A stretch of DNA of 9,159 nt from an uncultured Prevotella sp. (GCA_900542795.1 UQPD01000108.1:1-9159); one strand, 5' to 3'. Shown: positions 1-6,960, counted from the first letter of the stretch. Translations and numbers: made by a program. Notes: generated by a model from the letters alone, not told the origin.

Positions 1-48
1 CGAGATTACTACGCGTCTCGTGGGCTCGGAGATGTGTATAAGAGACAG
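1..48 (+). other. Illumina Nextera adapter left on contig end (not genomic)
   Basis: Bases 1-6 (CGAGAT) are the end of the P7 flow-cell sequence, 7-14 (TACTACGC) sit where the 8-base i7 index belongs, 15-29 are the Nextera read-2 arm, and 30-48 are the 19-bp Tn5 mosaic end AGATGTGTATAAGAGACAG. The order and lengths match the library construct base for base. From memory the index matches one of the Nextera XT v2 i7 set (N719). Genomic sequence begins at about base 49. This is a sequencing artefact and must not be read as a transposon in the organism. Confidence 0.98.
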
Positions 49-104
49 GTATAATGTGTAAGGCAGGCTCCATTATAAATTATACTCCTACCTAACGGGA
101 TGAC

Positions 105-170
105 TTAGATAAATAGCTCACACTCTTTTCTCTCGCTACATAGAGGCTTGAGATGTGCAGAAAGGAGGTT
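105..170 (-). pseudogene. 3'-end remnant of an EFR1-type flavodoxin/ferredoxin gene
   Basis: On the minus strand this stretch encodes 21 residues and a TAA stop that match the C-terminus of the intact EFR1-family protein at 2975-3733: N-L-L-S-A-H-L-K-P-L-C-S-E, then R-K-E-C-E-L-F-I. Over the 66 bases 61 are identical. The five differences are three silent changes and two conservative ones (Ile to Leu, Asp to Glu), so the two copies seem to have diverged while coding. Similarity stops at the stop codon on one side and at codon 21 on the other. Upstream the frame runs only to an ATG at 201-203 and then a stop, and nothing there resembles iron-sulfur or flavodoxin sequence. A strong terminator (214-266) lies just upstream, so transcription from the neighbouring operon should not reach it. 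I read it as a gene fragment; a 32-residue ORF (105-203) is formally open. Confidence 0.75.
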
Positions 171-213
171 TATGTACCTCCAAAACCGCAAAGCCTTTAG
201 CATAGCAGTAGTT

Positions 214-266
214 CAAAAAAACGATATGAGAAATTTAGGATTATTCTAAAAAATCTCATATCGTTT
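214..266 (-). terminator. Rho-independent terminator of the LemA operon
   Basis: There is a perfect 13-bp inverted repeat, AAACGATATGAGA (219-231) against TCTCATATCGTTT (254-266). Inside it is a second 5-bp stem, TTTAG (234-238) with CTAAA (246-250), around a 7-base loop. Read on the minus strand, the stem runs into seven T residues (complement of 215-221). This is the expected form of an intrinsic terminator for the leftward operon ending at 294. On the plus strand the stem is not followed by a T run. Confidence 0.85.
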
Positions 267-270
267 ATAT

Positions 271-290
271 AAACGCAAGCACATGCGTTT
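271..290. other. Small stem-loop next to the stop of the 577-residue gene
   Basis: AAACGCA (271-277) and TGCGTTT (284-290) form a perfect 7-bp stem with the 6-base loop AGCACA. It sits three bases past the stop codon of the leftward gene and just before the main terminator hairpin. On the plus strand it is followed by only a few T residues. It may stabilise the 3' end of the message or act as a weak secondary terminator. Confidence 0.45.
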
Positions 291-293
291 TTA

Positions 294-2027
294 TTATTGT
301 AATTTTGATACAATATGTCTTCTGTATACATCCATGCCCGAAGTTTTGAGAACCTCAGCAACATGAGCGATACGCTGGTGTTGATTGGCTTTTACATCGT
401 CGAAATGATTATCTTCGGTCATATTTATATGGCCCCGTCCTGTTACGGGTAGGTATTCATCCCAATAAACAGGCACTTGGTGTGTTCGTCCGTCACCACC
501 CCATTTGGTAATGTAAGAGACGCGTTTTTCTACACGGTAACCATAAGCATAAACAGTAACCAAAGAACTATCTCTTGATGTCTGCTCCTTTTGTGTTTTC
601 AGTATGCAGTCTGTAACACATTGCGGATGCTTAAAGTGGTCTTGCCCCCAAAAGTTGGCAAGTGCCTCATGTTCCCAAAATGCACTATGGCGCTGCATGT
701 CACGTCCGTATATATTCTCTTGCGACCTTATTTGTTGGTACATAGGTACGCACAGCAATGGGGCAAGGCTGAAATATATGGCACGAAAATATTGGGCATT
801 GAGGTTATAGAAGTCCTCCTCTGCCTTATCATAATCAAAGTTTTGATACTGATGAGGGTTCATGTCAAGATTTATGGACTGTATGTGCGCTGGTAGTATG
901 GTGTTAATCATACCATTTTTTTCGAAATCAAAATCGTCACCATAACCTGCACTATTGTCTTTGAGGAGTTTGAGCATATTGGCTTGTGCCAATGGTGTAA
1001 AGAGCAGCGCAAATTGTTGGTTGTTGTTGCGGTTGCTCGTGTCGAAAGCCACTTCAAACTCTTCGTTGGTCATCATGGCAAAATCGTTGTTCGTTAGGTC
1101 ACGGCTCTTTTTACGCAATTTTCTTTTTCTCCATTTATACGAAAGTGAACCTTCGCGATTAGCAAGTCCGCTTTGTTTGCGATAGAATATTAAGTCGGGG
1201 GCAGCCGTGTTACCATAGATAAGTCGGGTCTTTTCATGATAACCAGGATAAGGGGCTGTAACACTTGCCGTAAGCGTTTCAGAATGTCGCACCGTATGCA
1301 TTTTACCATCGCTACCTCGCTCTCTGGTTGTCCAATAGATAGTTTTATGTCCGTAGTATGTGGTTGTACCCATTATCATTTTTCGCGTACGGCAAAGCAC
1401 GAATGGGTTGCCATTGATCAGCCCTGAATGTGAATATATAACAGACCTTTCTTTATTGAACGATCCATCCCAGCCATACACTTCTTGAAGGTCAGCCAAG
1501 CGCTGCGTAGTAAAATAGGCATCGAATTCTAACTTCGGAACCGTTAGGGTCATCATACGTGTTAGTATATCCCAATCGTACAAACAATTAAGAGACGCCA
1601 TTTGTTGCCACGCTTCTTCTTCGAGTTGTGTTGTTTTTTCTTTCAGCTCATTTTGTTCCCCCCTCAACTGTTTGATTAGTGGGTGAATTTTCCAAAACAA
1701 CAATAGCAATGCTATTACAATGCCTATAACAATAAGCACTATTCCCCATGCTTCGAGCCTATCATACATGTTATAGGTAGCAATGCCGCCTCCTATAGCA
1801 CTGCCCCACATCACTACACAAAGAAATATTGTCCAACTGAGTTTAGACCTTACAGAATTCAAGTCGCCTTGAGCCTTGTATAGTTGTTTGCATGTTTGTC
1901 GGTTGGCATTGATGTCTACCCCAGCTTCTTTTGAGAGTTGGGCAAAAGTATCTTTAGCCACTTGTTTAAAACGCGGTGCAAAGTTATTGACATATTCGTC
2001 CAATGGGTCATATATATCCTCAATCAT
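294..2027 (-). CDS. Unrecognised 577-residue membrane protein, partner of a LemA-family protein
   Basis: I do not recognise a named family. An in-frame TTG lies two codons upstream (2031-2033), but the ATG at 2025-2027 is the better start. It begins 37 bases after the stop of the LemA-like gene, so the two are surely co-transcribed. The N-terminal 60 residues are soluble and charged. Two membrane helices follow (about 65-86 and 93-113), then a likely coiled coil rich in Lys, Glu and Gln (about 117-143), then a large soluble region of some 430 residues. That region has a basic patch at 298-309 (KWRKRKLRKKSR) and two segments sharing the pattern G-x-D-G-[K/R]-x-H-x-V (238-246 and 510-518), probably matching beta-hairpins. 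Cysteines are few and unpaired, and no catalytic motif is evident. With only a short loop between the helices, both soluble parts should face the cytoplasm. A role with LemA at the inner membrane is inferred from context only. Confidence 0.85.
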   Translation of the reverse strand: MIEDIYDPLDEYVNNFAPRFKQVAKDTFAQLSKEAGVDINANRQTCKQLYKAQGDLNSVRSKLSWTIFLCVVMWGSAIGGGIATYNMYDRLEAWGIVLIVIGIVIALLLLFWKIHPLIKQLRGEQNELKEKTTQLEEEAWQQMASLNCLYDWDILTRMMTLTVPKLEFDAYFTTQRLADLQEVYGWDGSFNKERSVIYSHSGLINGNPFVLCRTRKMIMGTTTYYGHKTIYWTTRERGSDGKMHTVRHSETLTASVTAPYPGYHEKTRLIYGNTAAPDLIFYRKQSGLANREGSLSYKWRKRKLRKKSRDLTNNDFAMMTNEEFEVAFDTSNRNNNQQFALLFTPLAQANMLKLLKDNSAGYGDDFDFEKNGMINTILPAHIQSINLDMNPHQYQNFDYDKAEEDFYNLNAQYFRAIYFSLAPLLCVPMYQQIRSQENIYGRDMQRHSAFWEHEALANFWGQDHFKHPQCVTDCILKTQKEQTSRDSSLVTVYAYGYRVEKRVSYITKWGGDGRTHQVPVYWDEYLPVTGRGHINMTEDNHFDDVKANQHQRIAHVAEVLKTSGMDVYRRHIVSKLQ

Positions 2028-2064
2028 GGTCAATGCGTATAAAAAAAGAGCTTGCTACTGAGGT

Positions 2065-2814
2065 TTAGAAAAACTTGCTACGAGCCATTTCTCTTGTTTC
2101 TGCCGATAGGGTAAATGGAATACGCGTAGTATATCCCTGACGGGCAGCAACTATCATTTTGGTTGGCCATGAAAAAATGTCGGTGTTCCATTGTGTCACT
2201 CTGCTATTATACACAGTGCGTGCTGCTGTTATCTCACGCTGCAAATAGTTGTTTTGTTGCATAGCATCGGCTATGGCTTGGTGTGCCTTTAGTTCAGGAT
2301 AAGCCTCAACCTGTGGGAATAATCGTCCGCAAGCTACGTTGAGTTGGTTGTTTACATCACTGCGATTGGTGTCGCTGATTTTTCCACCACGTAGGGCTGC
2401 TACAGCTTTCATAACATCTTTGTCGAGGTCAATAGCACGATCTACTATCCCCACCACATTTTGCAATATCTGCACACGTTGTTCAAGGTAGTTATCTATG
2501 TTAGAGGCTTCTGCTTGTATGCGTTGTTCAAGCTGCATAAAGTAGTTGCGAGCCGATATTTTCATGAATATAAATATAATTCCAGGCAACATACCTAACA
2601 AGCACCCTATTGCAGCTACCCCTGCAGGCGACTCAAGTTGATTGCCCATAAAGCAAACATAAAGTAACACCAATATGGGTATAGTTATCCATAATGCTAT
2701 TTCGAAAAGTGTTGATTTAAAGGTTATTGTCACTGGTATTTGGCGATCAATAACATGTACATCTCGACCTTCGTTGTTGATAGGTCCTTGTGTCTCGTCT
2801 AATAAATTAGCCAT
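2065..2814 (-). CDS. LemA-family membrane protein with two transmembrane helices
   Basis: The 249-residue product carries the LemA fold from about residue 92 to 235. Its hallmark is the second half: A-Y-P-E-L-K-A at 171-177, then NNYLQREITAARTVYNSRV (188-206), W-N-T-D-I (209-213) and the W-P position near 216-217, where most LemA proteins read 'F-P'. LemA proteins are long alpha-helical bundles at the inner membrane; their biochemical role is not settled. The usual form has one N-terminal membrane helix. This one has a 35-residue hydrophilic leader and two helices (about 36-55 and 64-84), which would place the LemA bundle in the cytoplasm with the N-terminus. The start ATG (2812-2814) lies about 47 bases downstream of a TAnnTTTG promoter box. 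It is the first gene of a two-gene operon with the 577-residue protein. Its strand composition is balanced, unlike uvrA. Confidence 0.9.
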   Translation of the reverse strand: MANLLDETQGPINNEGRDVHVIDRQIPVTITFKSTLFEIALWITIPILVLLYVCFMGNQLESPAGVAAIGCLLGMLPGIIFIFMKISARNYFMQLEQRIQAEASNIDNYLEQRVQILQNVVGIVDRAIDLDKDVMKAVAALRGGKISDTNRSDVNNQLNVACGRLFPQVEAYPELKAHQAIADAMQQNNYLQREITAARTVYNSRVTQWNTDIFSWPTKMIVAARQGYTTRIPFTLSAETREMARSKFF

Positions 2815-2860
2815 AGCTTTACTATTTTTAGAATTTTGTAATTTAATGTATTTTATACTG

Positions 2861-2868
2861 CAAATATA
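2861..2868 (-). promoter_or_regulatory. Promoter -7 box of the LemA operon
   Basis: The minus strand reads TATATTTG, a full match to the Bacteroidetes -7 consensus TAnnTTTG, in an A+T-rich stretch 47 bases upstream of the LemA-like start codon. A TTG (complement of 2885-2887) lies 16 bases further upstream as a possible -33 element, but the spacing is shorter than the usual 19-21. No other consensus box is seen in the gap 2815-2974. Confidence 0.6.
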
Positions 2869-2974
2869 TTACTTTTATCTTAGGCAACCCTGTTCTTTCT
2901 ACCTTAAAAACTTGGGTCTTGTGATTTTTCTTCCACGTCTTCCACTTAAAGAAATCCATCAAACTATAATAGTA

Positions 2975-3040
2975 TTAGATGAATAGCTCACACTCTTTTC
3001 TATCGCTACATAGAGGCTTAAGGTGTGCAGAAAGGATGTT
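2975..3040 (-). repeat. Second copy of the 66-bp direct repeat (3' end of intact EFR1 gene)
   Basis: This is the copy of the repeat that still belongs to an intact gene: codons 232-252 and the stop of the EFR1-family protein. It has the same orientation as the copy at 105-170, offset by 2870 bases. Mismatches fall at 2981, 3002, 3020, 3023 and 3037. The longest identical runs are 20 and 17 bases. Together the two copies bracket the LemA two-gene operon. Confidence 0.9.
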
Positions 3041-3733
3041 AAAGCGTTCACCGATGCTTCTTGCTTGCGTTGGACAAACAGAAACACATCGCATGCAACC
3101 GATACAAAGTGCTTGGTTAACCTCTTTGAGGTTGTCGAAAGAAATGGCTCCCGTGGGACATTCGCTCGCGCAAGTTCCACATTCAGCACACCCATCCTGA
3201 GCTATTGGATAAGGACCAGAGCAACCTTGTTTGTAAGGTCGGTTTCCAGGCAAAGCGAGAGGTTCAAAAGACTGTGTATTGTTTACCTTGTTCATTATGT
3301 CCAAACCAAACGAAGCCAAAAGCTTTGCGTCCTCATCGTCAGGTCTGCCTGTACCATACATTCTGTAAATGCTATGCTCGGCAATGGCTGCTACAGCAGC
3401 AATCACCTGAAAGCCCATTTCTGTTGCCACATCTTGCATTTCAAGCAAAGCATCCTCGTATGCCCTATTACCATATACTGCAACAATCACACACTTTGCT
3501 CCATTCGCCTTAACCCCTCTCAGTCTTTCAACAGCCAAGGCTGGCACACGACCTGCATATACGGGCATAGAAATTACTACCAAGTCATCAACATGGATAC
3601 TTGGATATTTCAAATGCTCCTGCTTTGTACAAAGTTCTGTGATGTGACTCTCTACATTGAAGGCTTTGCATATTGCTTCGCTCACACGACGTGTGCCGCC
3701 TGTTGGACTGAAGGTTAATTGATGTATATTCAT
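2975..3733 (-). CDS. EFR1-family flavodoxin/ferredoxin fusion protein
   Basis: The 252-residue protein joins a flavodoxin-like domain to a two-cluster ferredoxin. The FMN phosphate-binding loop is S9-P-T-G-G-T14 near the N-terminus, with M56-P-V-Y-A-G61 as the next flavodoxin loop and Y87-G-N-R for the third. Two [4Fe-4S] motifs follow: C182-C185-C188-C192-P and C210-C213-C216-C220-P, the standard CxxCxxCxxxCP pair. EFR1-family proteins are cytoplasmic electron carriers; the redox partner is unknown. The start ATG (3731-3733) gives the expected length for the family. It lies 67 bases downstream of uvrA with no TAnnTTTG box between, so it is probably read from the uvrA promoter. I see no clear terminator after its stop, which fits a downstream region that has been replaced. 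Its last 21 codons are duplicated at 105-170. Confidence 0.92.
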   Translation of the reverse strand: MNIHQLTFSPTGGTRRVSEAICKAFNVESHITELCTKQEHLKYPSIHVDDLVVISMPVYAGRVPALAVERLRGVKANGAKCVIVAVYGNRAYEDALLEMQDVATEMGFQVIAAVAAIAEHSIYRMYGTGRPDDEDAKLLASFGLDIMNKVNNTQSFEPLALPGNRPYKQGCSGPYPIAQDGCAECGTCASECPTGAISFDNLKEVNQALCIGCMRCVSVCPTQARSIGERFNILSAHLKPLCSDRKECELFI

Positions 3734-3800
3734 TATGATTGTTTTATGTTCAGGGTGATTCTATTTGTTACATGCCCTTATGGATGCCCCCTCAACCTAA

Positions 3801-6764
3801 TCAAGCATTGGTTTTTCCCTGTGAGCCAAAAAACTTGCTTAAGGCTTTATAGGTATATCCCTTAGCTTGTTTCACAATCTCCTCGGGGGTGCCACAAGCT
3901 ACAATGTTACCTCCTTCGCGTCCACCTTCAGGACCAAGGTCAATCACATAGTCGGCACACTTTATGACATCCGTGTTGTGCTCAATCACCACAATAGAAT
4001 GTCCACGCTCAATAAGAGCTTGGAAAGCATGTAGCAAACGGTTGATGTCGTGGAAGTGAAGACCCGTGGTAGGTTCATCGAAAATGAATAATGTAGGAAC
4101 CGAACGCTCTAAACCTAAATAATAGGCAAGTTTTACACGTTGGTTTTCACCACCCGATAGCGTAGAACTTGATTGACCCAACTTGATGTAGCCCAAACCC
4201 ACATCTTGCAACGGACGCAAACGCGCTACAATTTTTTTCTGTCCGTGAGACTCAAAAAACTCTATTGCTTGGTTAACCGTCATTTCAAGAATGTCGTAGA
4301 TGTTTTTGTCAGCAAAGCGCACTTCTAAAATGTCGCTCTTAAAACGCTTGCCATGACAACTCTCGCACTCCAACACCAAGTCTGCCATAAATTGCATTTC
4401 AACCTTAACCGTACCATCGCCCTTGCATTCCTCACAACGTCCGCCTTCGGCATTAAACGAGAAGTAGGCTGGCGTATATTCCATTTGCTTAGCCAAAGGC
4501 TGTGCTGCCATGAGCTTGCGTATTTCATCGTACGCCTTTACATAAGTAACGGGGTTTGAACGTGAAGAACGACCTATCGGATTTTGATCAACAAACTCAA
4601 TGGCTTGCACAGCATCCACATCGCCCTTTAAGGCAACATACTCACCGGGACGCTCACAAGCCTCATCTTTGGCTCGCTTCATAGCACGATAAAAGATGTC
4701 GCGCACCAATGTTGACTTGCCCGAACCACTCACACCTGTTACTACCGTAAGCACATTGAGCGGAAATTCTGCATTGATGCCCTTTAAGTTGTTGGCACGT
4801 GCACCTTCTATGCGAATAGAGCGGTTCCAGGGACGACGCGACAAAGGCAAGGGAATTTCCTCGTGTCCATAAAGATAATTCAACGTATGCGACACATAGG
4901 CTTTCTTTGCCTCGTTCCACAACGCTGCTTTCTGAGGCAAGGCATTTTCGTCTGCCACATACGGACCATTATACACCACATTACCGCCTAAGCGTCCTGC
5001 TTCAGGACCGATGTCAATAATATAGTCGGCAGCACGCATAATCTCCTCATCATGCTCCACCACAATCACCGTATTCCCCAAGTCGCGCAGTTGTTTAAGC
5101 ACATGTATCAAGCGTTCTGTGTCGCGTGGGTGCAAGCCAATGCTTGGTTCGTCAAGAATGTAGAGCGAACCTACTAACGACGAACCCAACGAAGTGGCAA
5201 GGTTGATGCGCTGACTCTCACCCCCCGAAAGCGAATTGCTTAAACGGTCGAGTGTAAGATAGTCTAACCCTACCTCTGTTAAAAAGGTGAGTCGGCTACG
5301 TATTTCAGTGAGCAAACGTTTTGCCACAGCAGCATCGTGCTCGTTCAATGCAAGATGGTTGAAAAAGGTCAGTAATTCCTTAATAGGCATACGCACCAAT
5401 TCGGTAATGCTGTGTCCACCCACCTTCACATATTCAGCATCGGGCTTTAAGCGCGAGCCATGACAAACAGGACATTCTGTTTTGCCTCGATAACGCGCTA
5501 ACATCACACGATATTGAATTTTATATTGGTTACGCTCGAGCATGCGGAAAAAAGCATCAATGCTCACTTGTTCCTCCTCGGGCAACTGCTGTTCGGAACG
5601 GTCGCCATGCCACAACATGTCCTTTTGCTTACGCGTAAGCTTATAATAAGGTTCAAAAATAGGAAAATCATTTTGCTTGCGTGCACAGCGTCTTATAAAC
5701 TCATTGAGCCATTCGCCCATCTTTTCGCCACGCCAACACATCACAGCACCATCCATCAAACTTTTTGAAGTGTCGGGCACAACCAAATGTTCGCTAATGC
5801 CCATCACGCGTCCAAAACCTTCGCAACGCTCACAAGCCCCCAAGGGAGAGTTAAACGAGAACATGTTATCATCGGGCTCACGAAAGGTTATGCCGTCTGC
5901 CTCAAAGCGTGTGGAAAACGTGTGGAGAATGTTGGCAGGATAAAAGCGCAACATGCAGCAACCATCTCCCTCAAAAAAAGCAGTCTCGGCAGAATCTGCC
6001 AATCGCGACACCGTTTCCTTCTCCTTGCTCACTGCCAAGCGGTCAATCAGCAATGCCAATTGCGCCATTTGCAAAGTCTTGCCAACAGGTTCATCAGCCT
6101 TGGCAACGGCAGCAGCGTTTGTTGTGTCATTAGCCTCGTCTGCTTCTAAGGGAGCATCTGTCACCACCACTTCGCCATGTTCAAGCTGCGCAATGAAATC
6201 CTCAATACGCACCATCTCGCCAGCCACATCCAAGCGCGACAAACCTTGCTGCATGTCAATTTGCAACTGCTGCAACAAGCTGCGCCCTTTACGCACACGC
6301 ATGGGGGCAAGCACAGTGAAGCGTGTCCCTTCCGAATAAGAGAGCATGCACTGCGTAACATCCTCCACCGTGTGTCGTTTCACCTCGACACCACTCACGG
6401 GCGAGAAGGTGTGTCCCACACGGGCAAAGAGCAAACGCAAGTATTCATAAATCTCAGTACTCGTTCCCACCGTTGAACGTGGGTTTCTACTGGTCACCTT
6501 TTGTTCAATGGCAATGGCGGGTGGCAGTCCTTTAATATAGTCGCATTCGGGCTTGTGCATGCGTCCTAAAAACTGACGTGCATAAGCCGACAAACTTTCC
6601 ACATAGCGGCGTTGACCTTCGGCATAAAGTGTGTCGAATGCCAACGACGATTTGCCCGATCCTGAAAGTCCGGTAATCACAATGAGTTTCTCACGCGGAA
6701 TTTCCAAATCGATGTTTTTGAGGTTGTTCACCCTCGCTCCTTTTATGCGTATTGTTTCGTTCAT
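3801..6764 (-). CDS. uvrA: Excinuclease ABC subunit A (UvrA)
   Basis: UvrA is the damage-sensing ATPase of nucleotide excision repair, acting as a dimer that loads UvrB on damaged DNA. The 987-residue protein has both ATPase halves complete: Walker A GLSGSGKSS (32-40), signature LSGGESQ (512-518) and Walker B ending D-E-P (538-540); then Walker A GVSGSGKST (677-685), signature LSGGENQ (869-875) and D-E-P (896-898). The C-terminal zinc module has all four cysteines (C777, C780, C800, C803). The first zinc module has only its second pair (C311, C314); the first CxxC is replaced by an E-A-D-G-I stretch (288-292), which I recall as normal for Bacteroidetes UvrA. An acidic, Ala-rich linker at about 203-230 lies in the UvrB-binding region and adds length over the usual 940 or so. 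No uvrB is nearby. The plus strand is strongly C-rich here. The start ATG (6762-6764) follows a consensus promoter. Confidence 0.98.
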   Translation of the reverse strand: MNETIRIKGARVNNLKNIDLEIPREKLIVITGLSGSGKSSLAFDTLYAEGQRRYVESLSAYARQFLGRMHKPECDYIKGLPPAIAIEQKVTSRNPRSTVGTSTEIYEYLRLLFARVGHTFSPVSGVEVKRHTVEDVTQCMLSYSEGTRFTVLAPMRVRKGRSLLQQLQIDMQQGLSRLDVAGEMVRIEDFIAQLEHGEVVVTDAPLEADEANDTTNAAAVAKADEPVGKTLQMAQLALLIDRLAVSKEKETVSRLADSAETAFFEGDGCCMLRFYPANILHTFSTRFEADGITFREPDDNMFSFNSPLGACERCEGFGRVMGISEHLVVPDTSKSLMDGAVMCWRGEKMGEWLNEFIRRCARKQNDFPIFEPYYKLTRKQKDMLWHGDRSEQQLPEEEQVSIDAFFRMLERNQYKIQYRVMLARYRGKTECPVCHGSRLKPDAEYVKVGGHSITELVRMPIKELLTFFNHLALNEHDAAVAKRLLTEIRSRLTFLTEVGLDYLTLDRLSNSLSGGESQRINLATSLGSSLVGSLYILDEPSIGLHPRDTERLIHVLKQLRDLGNTVIVVEHDEEIMRAADYIIDIGPEAGRLGGNVVYNGPYVADENALPQKAALWNEAKKAYVSHTLNYLYGHEEIPLPLSRRPWNRSIRIEGARANNLKGINAEFPLNVLTVVTGVSGSGKSTLVRDIFYRAMKRAKDEACERPGEYVALKGDVDAVQAIEFVDQNPIGRSSRSNPVTYVKAYDEIRKLMAAQPLAKQMEYTPAYFSFNAEGGRCEECKGDGTVKVEMQFMADLVLECESCHGKRFKSDILEVRFADKNIYDILEMTVNQAIEFFESHGQKKIVARLRPLQDVGLGYIKLGQSSSTLSGGENQRVKLAYYLGLERSVPTLFIFDEPTTGLHFHDINRLLHAFQALIERGHSIVVIEHNTDVIKCADYVIDLGPEGGREGGNIVACGTPEEIVKQAKGYTYKALSKFFGSQGKTNA

Positions 6765-6830
6765 TCTTTTTTATTCTTTGGATGGGGAGAGACGTGCATG
6801 GCAATGCCTTCTCCTTGTGAAGCATTCATG

Positions 6831-6838
6831 CAAAATTA
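6831..6838 (-). promoter_or_regulatory. Promoter -7 box of uvrA
   Basis: The minus strand reads TAATTTTG, a full match to TAnnTTTG, 66 bases upstream of the uvrA start codon. The dyad GCAT-TC-ATGC (6822-6831) overlaps its downstream end, near the likely transcription start. The presumed transcript probably also covers the EFR1-type gene. Confidence 0.55.
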
Positions 6839-6850
6839 CGCAATAGTTTT

Positions 6851-6860
6851 GGGTTAACCC
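6851..6860. promoter_or_regulatory. Perfect 10-bp palindrome at the -33 position of uvrA
   Basis: GGGTTAACCC is self-complementary over all ten bases. It lies 12 bases upstream of the uvrA -7 box, across the place where the -33 element should be, so a protein bound here would block the promoter. It could be an operator or an origin-binding site, since it sits at the edge of the DnaA-box region. No regulator is encoded in the window. Confidence 0.35.
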
Positions 6861-6900
6861 TCACGCTGCATTTGAAATTTTTCCACATCTCCCTTCCTCT

Positions 6901-6960
6901 CCTTATATATTCATCTATTTATCTTTTTATTTTTTTACTCTATAAAATAAAAGAATGCTA
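6901..6960. other. A+T-rich tract, possible DNA-unwinding element
   Basis: The tract is nearly all A and T, with pyrimidine-rich runs on the plus strand in its first half (TTATATATTCATC, then several T runs) and A-rich runs in its second half. It lies between the DnaA box at 6879-6887 and the boxes from 6978 onward, a typical place for the unwinding element of an origin. The role is inferred from position and composition only. Confidence 0.4.

Larger units (their letters stand above)
171..2974. mobile_element. Putative inserted cassette carrying the LemA operon, bounded by direct repeats
   Basis: The segment carries its own Bacteroidetes-type promoter, two co-oriented genes and a terminator, and is bracketed by direct repeats made of the 3' end of the neighbouring EFR1 gene. 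In 60-base rows that I counted, plus-strand G and C are about equal inside (13/14, 15/14, 17/11, 15/14, 10/13 and 8/11), whereas most uvrA rows are strongly C-rich (6/24, 6/21, 8/22, with one at 13/11). EFR1 rows are mixed. Both signs fit insertion at a gene end with restoration of that end. No integrase, transposase or terminal inverted repeat is present, and the contig stops just beyond the left repeat. A decayed tandem EFR1 paralogue replaced by the operon is an alternative. Confidence 0.35.

Noticed and set aside
30..48. Tn5 transposon end
   Set aside because: The mosaic end is part of the sequencing adapter, as the adjoining index and P7 bases show.
49..85. Inverted repeat GTATAAT (49-55) with ATTATAC (79-85) as a terminator of the EFR1 remnant
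   Set aside because: The stem is short and A+T-rich with a 23-base loop and no T run, so it is within chance expectation.
3023..3718. 231-residue open frame on the plus strand
   Set aside because: It is antisense to the EFR1-type gene, whose flavodoxin and cluster motifs are intact. The translation is rich in Cys, His and Thr with no family likeness.
5787..6149. Several plus-strand open frames of 70-130 residues inside uvrA (5677-6476)
   Set aside because: They are antisense to an unbroken UvrA reading frame and reflect its strong strand bias; none shows a promoter or a recognisable domain.
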